From the NCBI RefSeq assembly GCF_004519545.1, contig NZ_SDKM01000010.1:1-64000 (forward strand): a stretch of 64,000 nucleotides of DNA, given 5' to 3'. The notes under the pieces are model-generated. The model was given only the letters and a program-made list of their open reading frames with translations. It had not been told where the DNA came from and did no database searches. The translations under genes and the position numbers were made by a program. The stretch comes from Nocardioides guangzhouensis (lineage in GTDB: Bacteria > Actinomycetota > Actinomycetes > Propionibacteriales > Nocardioidaceae). This document shows, piece by piece, positions 39,354 through 48,222 of this stretch. Every line of letters begins with the position of its first letter. Position 1 is the first letter of the stretch.

Positions 39354-40394
39354 ATGCGGATCCATCGGTACGGCGTAACCACGGCGCTGGCCGTGGCGGT
39401 GCTCGGGCTGCCCGCCTGCTCGGGGGACGGCGACCAGGACGAGGGCGGCCGGGACCCGTCCACCGGGCCCGCCTCGTCATCTGCCACCTCTGCCGTCACC
39501 GAGTCGCTCGCTCCCGCTCCGGACTTCCCCGAGCCGGTCGACGCGGCCGCTGCGGGCGGCCACCGGCAGCCCGGGGGCAACGGCGACTGGGTGATGGCGG
39601 CCGGCAGCGACATGTGGGTCGCCGACCTGGGCCCGGGTCTGGTGGCGTTCGACGCGGGGACCGGCCGGCGGGTGGCCGCGCTCCAGGTCGGCCCCGTCCA
39701 CCTGGGGATGGAGTCGGTCGGGAACCGCTTGTGGCTCTGCACCGCCGACGGCCAGCTGGTCTCGGTGGACGCCCGGCTACGCACCGTCCGGACGCGGACC
39801 GACCTCCGCGTCCACCCGCTGGAGGAGTCCTCGGTCACCGCTGGTGGAGGCGAGGTGTTCGTCCCCACGGATGCCGGAGGCTGGAGCGCGGTCGTGGCCG
39901 ACGCGCGCACCGGTGCGGTACTGCGTCGCATCCCGATCCCGGAAGGCACGGGTGGCCTTCGCTTCGGCTTCGGCTCCCTCTGGGCCGCGCTCGGCCCCGA
40001 CCAGGTGGTCCGCCTCGACCCGGCGACCGGCGACGTGCAGCAGCAGTACGACGTGGGCCTGTCCCCGGTGTTCGTCTCGGTCGGGACCGACCGGGTCTGG
40101 GTCATGAACCAGGCGAGCGGGAGCGTCTCGGCGATCGACCCGCGCTCCGGGGAGGTGGCCGAGGTCGTGGTGGACACCGGCGTCATCGAGGGTGGGGACA
40201 TCGTGGCGAGCCGCCATGCGGTCTGGGTCCGGGTCACCGACGTCCTGGCCGCCCGCGTCGACCCGGACACGATGGCCGTGACCGACCGGATCGGGCCGCC
40301 CTCCGGCAGTGGCGGGGTCGGCGTGAACGGGTCGGACCTCTGGATGAGCGCCCACGACGTGCACCTCCTCTGGCGCTTCCCCGGCGGCGCCTGA
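39354..40394 (+). CDS. Beta-propeller lipoprotein
   Basis: A 346-residue protein with a lipoprotein signal peptide (lipobox LPAC, Cys22), an acidic and Ser/Thr-rich linker to about residue 75, and then repeated strands with VWVADLG, LWLCTADG, GEVFVPTD, LWAALGPD and VWVMNQ. These are YncE/PQQ-like propeller blades. It is anchored outside the membrane; the ligand is unknown. GGGAGG precedes the ATG. Confidence 0.8.
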   Translation: MRIHRYGVTTALAVAVLGLPACSGDGDQDEGGRDPSTGPASSSATSAVTESLAPAPDFPEPVDAAAAGGHRQPGGNGDWVMAAGSDMWVADLGPGLVAFDAGTGRRVAALQVGPVHLGMESVGNRLWLCTADGQLVSVDARLRTVRTRTDLRVHPLEESSVTAGGGEVFVPTDAGGWSAVVADARTGAVLRRIPIPEGTGGLRFGFGSLWAALGPDQVVRLDPATGDVQQQYDVGLSPVFVSVGTDRVWVMNQASGSVSAIDPRSGEVAEVVVDTGVIEGGDIVASRHAVWVRVTDVLAARVDPDTMAVTDRIGPPSGSGGVGVNGSDLWMSAHDVHLLWRFPGGA

Positions 40395-40421
40395 GCGCAC
40401 CCCGCCGGTAGGGTCACGGCC

Positions 40422-41063
40422 GTGGAAGCCACCCTCGCGCCGTACGTCGTGACCTGTGCCGAGCTGACGGTCGCGCTCGCGGCACGTCCCGAGGTGGCGG
40501 CCGTCTGGGAGGCGGAGAGCGCCTGCGCCGGCATGAGCGTGGGCGGCCTCACCCAGCACCTGCTCTCGCAGGTACGGCTGCTCGACGAGCTGCTCGGGGC
40601 GGACCCCTCGGGCGACGGGCCGATCACGCTGGAGCAGCACTACGAGCGTGCTGCATGGGCCCACACGGACCTGGACAGCGAGACCAACGTCGGCATCCGC
40701 GAGGTGTCGGACGAGCGGGCAGGGGTGGGCCAGGCCGCGCTGCTGGAAGCCGCCCGCGACCAGCTCGCCCGGCTTCCGGAGCGGCTGGCCGCGACCCGCG
40801 AGCCCGACACGGTCCACCTGCCCTGGCAGGGCTGGTCGCTGCGCACGGGCGACTTCGTGGTGACCCGGTGCATGGAGATGCTCGTGCACGGCGACGACCT
40901 GGCCGCGAGCGTCGGCGTCCCGACCCCGGAGTACCCGCTGCCGGTGGTCCGACCGGTCCTCACGCTGCTGACCGACGTGGCGGTACGCCGCCACGGCCAG
41001 ACCGCGGTCGTGCGCGCGTTCAGCCGGCCCCAGCGGGCGCCCGCGCATGTCTCGGCCTTCTGA
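40422..41063 (+). CDS. DinB/maleylpyruvate-isomerase-like protein
   Basis: A 213-residue helical-bundle protein of the mycothiol-dependent maleylpyruvate isomerase N-terminal type. The metal-binding histidines appear to be in GGLTQHLLSQV, LEQHYERAAWAH and EMLVHGDDLAASVG. Such proteins in actinobacteria use mycothiol or have unknown thiol-related roles. TAGGGT (40409-40414) ends seven bases before the GTG, suggesting a leaderless mRNA. Its end overlaps the next gene by 17 bp. Confidence 0.75.
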   Translation: MEATLAPYVVTCAELTVALAARPEVAAVWEAESACAGMSVGGLTQHLLSQVRLLDELLGADPSGDGPITLEQHYERAAWAHTDLDSETNVGIREVSDERAGVGQAALLEAARDQLARLPERLAATREPDTVHLPWQGWSLRTGDFVVTRCMEMLVHGDDLAASVGVPTPEYPLPVVRPVLTLLTDVAVRRHGQTAVVRAFSRPQRAPAHVSAF

Positions 41064-41763
41064 GGACCCGCCCCCGGAGGGCCCGGTGGCGGAGGGCGAC
41101 GACCGCCGCGCGCCGTACGACCCGATGCCGCACGGTCCCGCCGAGGTCGGCGTCGGCCCGTGGGAGGGGCCGTGGCCCGAGGGCGAGCAGTACGACGCGC
41201 GGTTGCTGCGCGAGGGCGACCGGCGCAACGTCGTCGACCGCTACCGGTACTGGTCGATGGAGGCCATCGTCGCGGACCTCGACACCCGGCGGCACGACTT
41301 CCACGTGGCGATCGAGAACTGGCAGCACGACTTCAACATCGGCACCATCGTCCGCTCGGCGAACGCGTTCCTCGCGGCCGAGGTGCACATCGTCGGGCGT
41401 CGCCGCTGGAACCGCCGCGGCGCGATGGTGACCGACCGCTACCAGCACGTGCGGCACCACGAGATGCCCGACGACCTCGCGACGTACCTCCACGAGCGCG
41501 GGGTCCGGCTGCTCGGCATCGACAACCTCCCGGGCTCGGCGCACCTGGAGACGATGGAGATGCCGCGCCGGGTCTGTTTCCTGTTCGGCCAGGAGGGGCC
41601 GGGGCTGTCGGAGGCGGCCCGCGCGGTGTGCGACGGCACGTTCTCGATCGCCCAGTTCGGGTCGACCCGCTCGATCAACGCCAGCGCGGCCGCCGCGATC
41701 ACCATGCACACCTGGGTCACGACGTACGCCGACCTGTCCGGCGACGACGCCTGGCGAGGCTGA
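41047..41763 (+). CDS. TrmH/SpoU-family RNA methyltransferase
   Basis: A 238-residue protein with an acidic/Pro-rich extension and a SPOUT knot domain. Motif 1 is NIGTIVRSANAF, motif 2 is CFLFGQEGPGLS and motif 3 is QFGSTRSINASAAAAI. Members methylate the 2'-hydroxyl of tRNA or rRNA using S-adenosylmethionine. The exact RNA target is unknown. It overlaps the DinB-like gene and is probably cotranslated. Confidence 0.9.
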   Translation: MSRPSEDPPPEGPVAEGDDRRAPYDPMPHGPAEVGVGPWEGPWPEGEQYDARLLREGDRRNVVDRYRYWSMEAIVADLDTRRHDFHVAIENWQHDFNIGTIVRSANAFLAAEVHIVGRRRWNRRGAMVTDRYQHVRHHEMPDDLATYLHERGVRLLGIDNLPGSAHLETMEMPRRVCFLFGQEGPGLSEAARAVCDGTFSIAQFGSTRSINASAAAAITMHTWVTTYADLSGDDAWRG

Positions 41764-41781
41764 CGCCGGACCCGTCGACCC

Positions 41782-42459
41782 TCAGGCGTAGCCGGTCGGC
41801 CGGTCGTCCCCGCTGCGGGCGATCACGAACCAGATCGCCCGGCACGGCTCGTCGTGCGGGTTGCTCAGCCGGTGCGGGGTGGTCGAGTCGAAGTGGATCG
41901 AGTCGCCCGGCCCGACCTCGTAGGTCTCGAAACCGATCTGCACCTCGAGCCGGCCGCTGAGCACGTGGCCGTACTCCCGGCCGCCGTGCCGCATCAGCTC
42001 CTCCGGCGCGCAGGACGCCGAGCCGGGGGCGTACTCCACGTGCAGGAAGTCGACGTACGGGTCGTGGTCGTGGGTCAGCCGCTCCCAGACGACACCGGTC
42101 ATCTGCAGCCGCTTCCGGTCGGTCGCGGTCTGGAGCGGGACGTCGACCGGCGGCCAGGTGCGGCCGGGCTGCTCGCCGACGGAGGGCGGCACCCGGTCGG
42201 CGGACGGTCGGTCCGGGATCCCGGCCGGCGCGACCGGCGCCCCGTTGGAGCCGGCCGCGCCGATCAGGTCGTCCAGCGAGGTCCCGAGCACGCCGACCAG
42301 GGCGTAGAGCGTGCCGACGGACGGGTTGGCCTTCCCGGTCTCGACCTGGCTGACGAAGCTGGGGGAGACGCCGACCCGGCGGGCCACCTCGCGCAGGGAG
42401 AGGCCGCGCTCCTCGCGGGCGGACCGGATCGCGGCCCCGAGCTGGATCTCGTCGGCCAT
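41782..42459 (-). CDS. XRE-family regulator with cupin domain
   Basis: A 225-residue regulator. Residues 5-62 are an XRE helix-turn-helix (LREVARRVGVSPSFVSQVETGKANPS), and residues 130-215 are a cupin (MRHGGREYGHVLSGRLEVQI, GPGDSIHFDSTTPHRL). Such regulators often sense small metabolites through the cupin. It is divergent from the seven-gene catabolic operon and is its likely regulator. The ATG at 42459 is preferred over upstream starts. Confidence 0.9.
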   Translation of the reverse strand: MADEIQLGAAIRSAREERGLSLREVARRVGVSPSFVSQVETGKANPSVGTLYALVGVLGTSLDDLIGAAGSNGAPVAPAGIPDRPSADRVPPSVGEQPGRTWPPVDVPLQTATDRKRLQMTGVVWERLTHDHDPYVDFLHVEYAPGSASCAPEELMRHGGREYGHVLSGRLEVQIGFETYEVGPGDSIHFDSTTPHRLSNPHDEPCRAIWFVIARSGDDRPTGYA

Positions 42460-42564
42460 GCCACCTCGCTCTCGTCGGTGCTCGCCTGCCGGGCGTCGTG
42501 TTCGGTGGGACTGTACATGCGGGCAGACCGCTCGGTGAGCCGTGCTCCCCGCGTTCATGGATGC

Positions 42565-42594
42565 TTGACAGTCGGTGTGAAGCGAAACTTTACT
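42565..42594 (+). promoter_or_regulatory. Promoter of the catabolic operon
   Basis: TTGACA (42565-42570) and TTTACT (42589-42594) are separated by 18 bp, and the -10 ends five bases before the ATG. This is the best match to a housekeeping promoter seen in the window. Confidence 0.75.
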
Positions 42595-42599
42595 CAAGG

Positions 42600-43916
42600 A
42601 TGGCCATCCGCACCTTCGGGCCGAACGCCGTCGACTGGGAGCAGCGGGTCGACCTCGACCGCCTGCGCGACGCCCGGCTGGCCCGGCTCCGCGCGACGCT
42701 GGAGGCGTCCTCGCTCGGCGCCCTGCTCACCTTCGACTTCTCGAACATCCGCTACCTGACCGCCACCCACATCGGCACCTGGGCGATGGACAAGCTGATC
42801 CGGTTCGCGGTCCTCCCGCGGGGCGGCGACCCGGTCCTGTGGGACTTCGGCTCGGCCGCGAAGCACCACCAGCTGTTCAACCCGTGGCTCGACGGCACCG
42901 AGCGTGCCCGCGCCGGCATCTCGACGCTCCGCGGCGCCTTCCACCCCGGGGCGGGGATCGCCGAGGAGGTCGCCCGGAAGGTCGCGACCGTGCTCCGCGA
43001 GCACGGCCTGGCCGGCGAGCCGATCGGCGTCGACCTCGTCGAGATGCCGATCCTCGCCGCGCTCCGGGCCGAGGGCCTCGACGTGGTCGACGGGCAACAG
43101 GTGTTCCTCGAGGCCCGCCGGATCAAGACCGAGGACGAGATCAGCCTGCTCACCCAGGCTTGCTCGATGGTGGACGCGGCGTACGACGAGCTCTACGGCT
43201 TCCTGCGCCCCGGCGTCCGCGAGAACGAGTGCGTCGGGTTGGTCAGCAAGGTGCTCTACGACCTCGGCAGCGAGTACGTCGAGGGGGTCAACGCCATCTC
43301 CGGTGAACGCTGCTCGCCGCACCCCCACGTCTACAGCGACCGCGTGGTCCGGCCCGGCGACCCGGCGTTCTTCGACATCCTGCACAGCCACCTCGGCTAC
43401 CGCACCTGCTACTACCGCTGCTTCGCGGTCGGGTCGGCGTCGCCCGCGATGCGCGACGCCTACACCCGGTGCCGGGAGTACATGGACCTCGCCATCGCGC
43501 GGGTCCGCCCCGGCGCCACCACCGCCGACATCGTGGAGCTCTGGCCGACCGCGCAGGAGTTCGGGTTCCCCGACGAGGAGGCTGCGTTCGCGCTGCAGTA
43601 CGGCCACGGCGTGGGCCTGTCGATCTGGGAGAAGCCGATCTTCAGCCGGCTGGTCTCGCTCGACCACCCGGAGACGCTGGAGGAGGGCATGGTCTTCGCG
43701 CTGGAGACCTACTGGCCGGGCGGCGACGGCTGGTCGGCCGCGCGGATCGAGGAGGAGGTCGTGGTCACGGCCGACGGGTGCGAGGTGATCACGAAGTTCC
43801 CGGCCGAGGACCTGCTGGTGGCCGGGCAGCGGTACTGGACGGTCGACGGCTCCCTGCCCACCGTGCGCGAGTCGCAGTCGCACCTGAACACGTCGGCGGG
43901 ACGGGGTGAGCGGTGA
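42600..43916 (+). CDS. M24-family hydrolase (creatinase/aminopeptidase P-like)
   Basis: A 438-residue protein with a creatinase-type N-terminal domain (1-170) and a pita-bread C-terminal domain. Metal-ligand positions are Asp259, His336, Glu369 and Glu384/385, but the second aspartate is Cys270 (GYRTCYYR instead of GYxSDxTR). This loss recalls creatinase, which works without metal, so the protein may split a C-N bond other than a peptide. It is the first gene of the operon, with its own strong promoter. The E1-alpha start overlaps its stop. Confidence 0.8.
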   Translation: MAIRTFGPNAVDWEQRVDLDRLRDARLARLRATLEASSLGALLTFDFSNIRYLTATHIGTWAMDKLIRFAVLPRGGDPVLWDFGSAAKHHQLFNPWLDGTERARAGISTLRGAFHPGAGIAEEVARKVATVLREHGLAGEPIGVDLVEMPILAALRAEGLDVVDGQQVFLEARRIKTEDEISLLTQACSMVDAAYDELYGFLRPGVRENECVGLVSKVLYDLGSEYVEGVNAISGERCSPHPHVYSDRVVRPGDPAFFDILHSHLGYRTCYYRCFAVGSASPAMRDAYTRCREYMDLAIARVRPGATTADIVELWPTAQEFGFPDEEAAFALQYGHGVGLSIWEKPIFSRLVSLDHPETLEEGMVFALETYWPGGDGWSAARIEEEVVVTADGCEVITKFPAEDLLVAGQRYWTVDGSLPTVRESQSHLNTSAGRGER

Positions 43917-44920
43917 CCCAGGAGGCGGGCAGCGCGACCCGGGTGGCCACCGCCACCCTGCTCGACTGGCTCGAGCAGATGGCGGTGATCCGGGGAACCG
44001 AGAAGGCCGCCCACGACCTCTTCATGCGCGGTCTGGTCAAGGGCACCACCCACCTCGCTGCCGGGCACGAGGCGATCGCGGTCGGTGCGAGCGCCGCGCT
44101 GCGCCCCGACGACTACGTGTTCGCCACCTACCGAGGCCACCACCACGCGATCGCCCGCGGCGCCAGCCCCGAGGGCTGCCTGGCCGAGCTCATGCAGAGG
44201 TCCACCGGCGTCTGCAGGGCCAAGGGAGGCTCCATGCACCTGACCCGTGCCGACCACGGGATGCTCGGCTCCTACGCGATCGTCGGTGCCCACCTGCCGA
44301 TGGCGAACGGAGCCGCCTGGTCGGCCAGGCTGCGCGGCACGTCCCAGGTCGCGGTCGCCTTCTTCGGTGACGGCGCCACCAACATCGGCGCCTTCCACGA
44401 GGCGCTCAACCTGGCCGCGGTGTGGAAGCTCGCGGTGGTGTTCGTCTGCGAGAACAACCGCTACATGGAGTACACCCCGATCGCGTCGGTCACCTCCGTG
44501 CCGAACCCGGCCGCGGACCGGGCGGCCGCGAACGGGATGCCCGGCGTCCTGGTCGACGGCAACGACGTCGTCGCCGTGCACGAGGCCATGGCCACCGCGG
44601 TCGACCGGGCCCGCGCCGGCGACGGCCCGACGGTGCTCGAGGCACTGACCTACCGCCACTTCGGGCACTCCCGCACCGACCCCGCGACGTACCGGCCCGC
44701 CGCGGAGGTCGAGGAGTGGCTGGCCCGCGACCCGCTGATCCTGGCCCGGCGGCGGCTCGCCGAGTGGGGCGTTCCGCAGGCCGACGTCGACGCGGTCGAG
44801 GCGCGGGCCGCGGACACCGTGGCCGCCGCCTCCCGGGCCGCCCAGGACGCGCCGCCCGCGGACCCCGAGGACGCGTTCACCGACGTCTGGGCGGACGGAG
44901 GCTGGGCATGGCGGACCTGA
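43913..44920 (+). CDS. Thiamine-diphosphate dehydrogenase E1, alpha subunit
   Basis: A 335-residue subunit of the pyruvate/acetoin/branched-chain dehydrogenase E1 family. The ThDP motif starts at Gly152 (GDGATNIGAFHEALN) and ends in CENN; GTTHLAAGHEAIAVG and KGGSMHL are family segments. It pairs with the beta subunit downstream (13-bp overlap). No E2 or E3 gene follows, so it may use an E2 from elsewhere or decarboxylate without one. Confidence 0.9.
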   Translation: MTQEAGSATRVATATLLDWLEQMAVIRGTEKAAHDLFMRGLVKGTTHLAAGHEAIAVGASAALRPDDYVFATYRGHHHAIARGASPEGCLAELMQRSTGVCRAKGGSMHLTRADHGMLGSYAIVGAHLPMANGAAWSARLRGTSQVAVAFFGDGATNIGAFHEALNLAAVWKLAVVFVCENNRYMEYTPIASVTSVPNPAADRAAANGMPGVLVDGNDVVAVHEAMATAVDRARAGDGPTVLEALTYRHFGHSRTDPATYRPAAEVEEWLARDPLILARRRLAEWGVPQADVDAVEARAADTVAAASRAAQDAPPADPEDAFTDVWADGGWAWRT

Positions 44921-45888
44921 CAACCTACCGCGACGCGGTCTCCGACGGCCTGGCCCGCGAGCTGCGCCGCGACCCGAGCGTGGTGCTCCTCGGCGAGGAC
45001 ATCGGCGCCGCCGGCGGTGTCTTCAAGACCACCGTCGGGCTGTTCGAGGAGTTCGGCGCCGACCGCGTGTGGGACACCCCGATCTCCGAGCAGGCGATCA
45101 TGGGCGCCGCGATGGGCGCCGCCATGACCGGGATGCGCCCGGTCGCCGAGATCATGTTCAGCGACTTCCTGGCCTGCTGCTGGGACTACCTCGCCAACGA
45201 GATCCCCAAGGCCCGCTACATGACCGGCGGGCAGGTCAGTGTCCCGATGGTCGTGCGCACGGCGAACGGCGGCGGGCTCGGCTTCGGCGCGCAGCACTCG
45301 CAGTCGGTGGAGAACTGGGCGTTCACCGTGCCCGGGCTCAAGATCGTGGCGCCGTCGACGCCCGCGGACGTGGTCGGGCTGATGGCGTCGGCGATCCGCA
45401 GCGACGACCCGGTCGTGTTCTTCGAGCACAAGGGGCTGTTCGCGTCCAAGGGCGAGGCGGCGCCGCCGGAGCACGTCGTACCCCTGGGCGAGGCGCGGGT
45501 CGCCCGGCCCGGGGACGACGTGACCGTGGTGGCGCTGGCCGCGACCGTGCCGCTCGCCCTCGCCGCCGCCGAGCAGCTCGTCGAGGACGGCATCTCGGTC
45601 GAGGTGATCGACCTGCGCTGCCTGGTGCCGCTCGACATGGCCACCGTGCTCGGCTCGCTCGAGCGCACCAGCCGGCTGGTGGTCGTGGAGGAGAACCCGT
45701 ACCAGGGCGGGTGGGGCGCCACCGTCGCCTCGATCGTGGCGGACGAGGGCTTCGAGCTCCTCGACGCACCGGTACGACGGGTGGCCGGCGAGAACGTGCC
45801 GCTCCCGTTCGCCGACGCGCTCGAGGAGCGGGTCATCCCCACCACCGGAAAGCTCGTCGAGGCGGTCCGCCGGCTCGCGTCGTACTAG
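44908..45888 (+). CDS. Thiamine-diphosphate dehydrogenase E1, beta subunit
   Basis: A 326-residue subunit with the N-terminal ThDP-side segment LLGEDIGAAGGVFKTT and TPISEQAIMGAAMGAAM, then the transketolase C-terminal domain (VEVIDLRCLVPLD, VVVEENPYQGGWGATVAS). With the alpha subunit it forms an alpha2-beta2 enzyme acting on a 2-oxo acid or acyloin. The start overlaps the alpha-subunit end. Confidence 0.9.
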   Translation: MADLTTYRDAVSDGLARELRRDPSVVLLGEDIGAAGGVFKTTVGLFEEFGADRVWDTPISEQAIMGAAMGAAMTGMRPVAEIMFSDFLACCWDYLANEIPKARYMTGGQVSVPMVVRTANGGGLGFGAQHSQSVENWAFTVPGLKIVAPSTPADVVGLMASAIRSDDPVVFFEHKGLFASKGEAAPPEHVVPLGEARVARPGDDVTVVALAATVPLALAAAEQLVEDGISVEVIDLRCLVPLDMATVLGSLERTSRLVVVEENPYQGGWGATVASIVADEGFELLDAPVRRVAGENVPLPFADALEERVIPTTGKLVEAVRRLASY

Positions 45889-45945
45889 TCAGCACGGGCC
45901 GGCTCGCCGGTCCCGAAGAGAGGCACAGCGAAAGGGGTCAGCACC

Positions 45946-47307
45946 ATGGGCAAGATCCTCCTCAAGGGCGGCACCGTCCTGTCCGTCGACCCGGACATCG
46001 GCGACCGCGCCACCGGGGACGTCCTGATCGAGGACGACAAGATCGCCGGGGTCGAGGCGAACATCGAGGCCGACGCGGAGGTCGTCGACTGCACGGGCAG
46101 GATCGTGATCCCGGGCTTCGTCGACAGCCACCGGCACACGTGGGAGGCCGCGATCCGCAACTGCGCGCCGAACGCCACCCTCGACGACTACTTCGTCGAG
46201 GTGCTCGACACCTTCGCGCCGCTCTACCGGGCCGAGGACGTCTACGCCAGCAACCTCGCGGGCAGCCTGGAGTGCCTCAACGCCGGCATCACCACGCTGG
46301 TCGACTGGTCGCACATCAACAACACCCCCGAGCACCCCGACGCCGCGATCAAGGCCCTCCAGGAGACCGGGATCCGCGCGCAGTACGCCTACGGCAGCGC
46401 CAACACCTCGCTCGAGAAGTACTGGTTCTTCAGCGCCGAGGAGATCCCCGGCGACGACGTACGCCGGATCCGGTCGACGTACGTGCCCGGTGACGACGGC
46501 CTGATCACGATGGGCCTGGCCACCCGCGGTCCCGGCTTCACCCAGGACCAGGTCGTCACCGCCGAGTGGGGGCTGGCCCGCGAGGTCGGCATCCCGATCA
46601 CCGTCCACGTCGGCATGGGCCGGATGGCCGGGCGGTTCGGCATGGTGGAGCAGCTCGACCGGCTCGGGCTGCTCGGCTCGGACACGACGTTCGTGCACTG
46701 CTGCTACTTCAGCGACCACGAGTGGCAGCGGGTCGCCGACACCGGCGGCACCATCTCGATCGCGCCCCAGGTGGAGACCCAGATGGGGCACGGCTGGCCG
46801 CCGGTCAACAAGGCCCGGAAGTTCGGGCTCCGCCCGAGCCTGTCGATCGACGTGGTGACCACCGTGCCCGGCGACATGTTCACCCAGATCCGCGCCGCGT
46901 TCGGTGCCGAGCGGGCCCGGGTCAACGCGACCTGCTGGGACCTCGACATCCCGATCCCCGAGGACATGCTCACCGCCACCGACATGCTCGCGATGGCCAC
47001 CCTCGACGGCGCGTACGTCGCCGGGGTCGAGGACCGCACCGGCTCGCTCACCCCGGGCAAGCAGGCCGACGTCGTGGTCATCGACGCGACCGCGGTCAAC
47101 GTGGGACCCGTCCACGACCCCGTCGCCGCGGTCGTCCTGTCGGCGGACGTGTCGAACGTCGAGCACGTCCTCGTCGCCGGCCAGTTCCGCAAGCGGGACT
47201 TCCGGCTCCTCGGCGACGTGGCCCGCGCGATGTCGCTGGTGCAGGACTCGCGCGACCACCTCGTCGGCGCGGCAGCGGACGCGGCCAAGGCCAAGGCGAA
47301 TGCATGA
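45946..47307 (+). CDS. Amidohydrolase of the AtzA/TrzN/cytosine-deaminase-like group
   Basis: A 453-residue metal-dependent hydrolase with a composite beta domain (MGKILLKGGTVLSVDPD) and the motif VDSHRHTW. Later ligand segments are ITVHVGM, TFVHCCYFSD and SIDVVTTVPGDMF. Members remove amino groups or chlorine from purine, pyrimidine, triazine or thio-nucleoside rings. The operon suggests the substrate is an N-containing ring or ureide, which remains unidentified. GAAAGGGG lies before the ATG. Confidence 0.85.
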   Translation: MGKILLKGGTVLSVDPDIGDRATGDVLIEDDKIAGVEANIEADAEVVDCTGRIVIPGFVDSHRHTWEAAIRNCAPNATLDDYFVEVLDTFAPLYRAEDVYASNLAGSLECLNAGITTLVDWSHINNTPEHPDAAIKALQETGIRAQYAYGSANTSLEKYWFFSAEEIPGDDVRRIRSTYVPGDDGLITMGLATRGPGFTQDQVVTAEWGLAREVGIPITVHVGMGRMAGRFGMVEQLDRLGLLGSDTTFVHCCYFSDHEWQRVADTGGTISIAPQVETQMGHGWPPVNKARKFGLRPSLSIDVVTTVPGDMFTQIRAAFGAERARVNATCWDLDIPIPEDMLTATDMLAMATLDGAYVAGVEDRTGSLTPGKQADVVVIDATAVNVGPVHDPVAAVVLSADVSNVEHVLVAGQFRKRDFRLLGDVARAMSLVQDSRDHLVGAAADAAKAKANA

Positions 47308-47325
47308 GCGAATGCATGAGCGACC

Positions 47326-48222
47326 ATGACTGACCACCTCGTGGCCCGGCGTACGGCGCTCGACTGGGCGCCGCCGCCCGGCCCGCTGGCCGGCTCGCCC
47401 GGGCTCGAGGGCTGGTCGGTCGTCGACGCGGCCACCGCCGCGGTGCACACCGGCTTCGGGCTGAGCCGGCTGGCGCCGGGCGGTGCCGTGCCGGCGCACG
47501 TGCACTCCTACGAGGAGAGCCTGTACGTGCTCGACGGCCAGGTTGTGGTGCAGACTCCGGGGGAGGCGGCGCGGCTGGGACCAGGTGACTACGGGTTGAT
47601 CCCCGTCGGCGTCCCGCACTCGTTGCGCAACGACCGGGAGGCCGAGGCCCGCTTCGCCCGGCTCTCCGCGCCGCTGCCCCGCCCCGAGCACGACCTCGAC
47701 ACCCAGCTGGTCCCCGAGGTGGCGCAGACCGTCCCCGTGCCGGCCGACGTGCGCGACCCCCGCACCCGGCGGTACGGCCACATCGACGCCGCCACCATGG
47801 ATCCGGCGCAGCAGACCCAGGACCGGCTGGCCGTGTCGGCCAGCATGCGCACCGCGCTCCTCGTCTACAGCGGGATCTCGGTGAAGATGATGGTGGACTC
47901 CGACCTCGGGGCGGTGCTGTCGACGATGTTCATGGTGCAGTACGAGCCGGACGGGCTCGCGGGCGCGCACGACCACCCGTTCGAGGAGACCTACCTGATC
48001 CTCGAGGGGGCCGTCGAGGCGTCGTTCGACGGGGCGACGTACGTGCTCGAACCGGGTGACGTGGCCTGGGCCGGGTGCGGCTGCGTGCACGGCTTCCGCA
48101 ACGTCGGCGACGGGCCGGTGCGCTGGCTGGAGACGCAGGCGCCGCAGCCACCCGGGCGCTACTCGTACCGTTTCGCCCGGGACTGGGACTACCTGAGGCA
48201 GCAGCTGGGAGGAGATGCCTGA
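47326..48222 (+). CDS. Bicupin, ureidoglycine-aminohydrolase-like
   Basis: A 298-residue protein with two cupin domains. The first metal site is PAHVHSYEESLYVLDGQV (about residues 50-67) and the second AHDHPFEETYLILEGAV (about 214-230). This two-domain layout is shared with ureidoglycine aminohydrolase, but the reaction here is not known. A 12-bp tandem duplication lies just upstream (47296-47319). The SDR gene starts on its stop codon. Confidence 0.8.
   Translation: MTDHLVARRTALDWAPPPGPLAGSPGLEGWSVVDAATAAVHTGFGLSRLAPGGAVPAHVHSYEESLYVLDGQVVVQTPGEAARLGPGDYGLIPVGVPHSLRNDREAEARFARLSAPLPRPEHDLDTQLVPEVAQTVPVPADVRDPRTRRYGHIDAATMDPAQQTQDRLAVSASMRTALLVYSGISVKMMVDSDLGAVLSTMFMVQYEPDGLAGAHDHPFEETYLILEGAVEASFDGATYVLEPGDVAWAGCGCVHGFRNVGDGPVRWLETQAPQPPGRYSYRFARDWDYLRQQLGGDA

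Noticed and set aside
45889..48090. A 733-codon open frame opposite the amidohydrolase and bicupin genes
   Set aside because: It shows the same antisense pattern of low-complexity His/Arg/Val/Gly residues and covers two well-supported genes.
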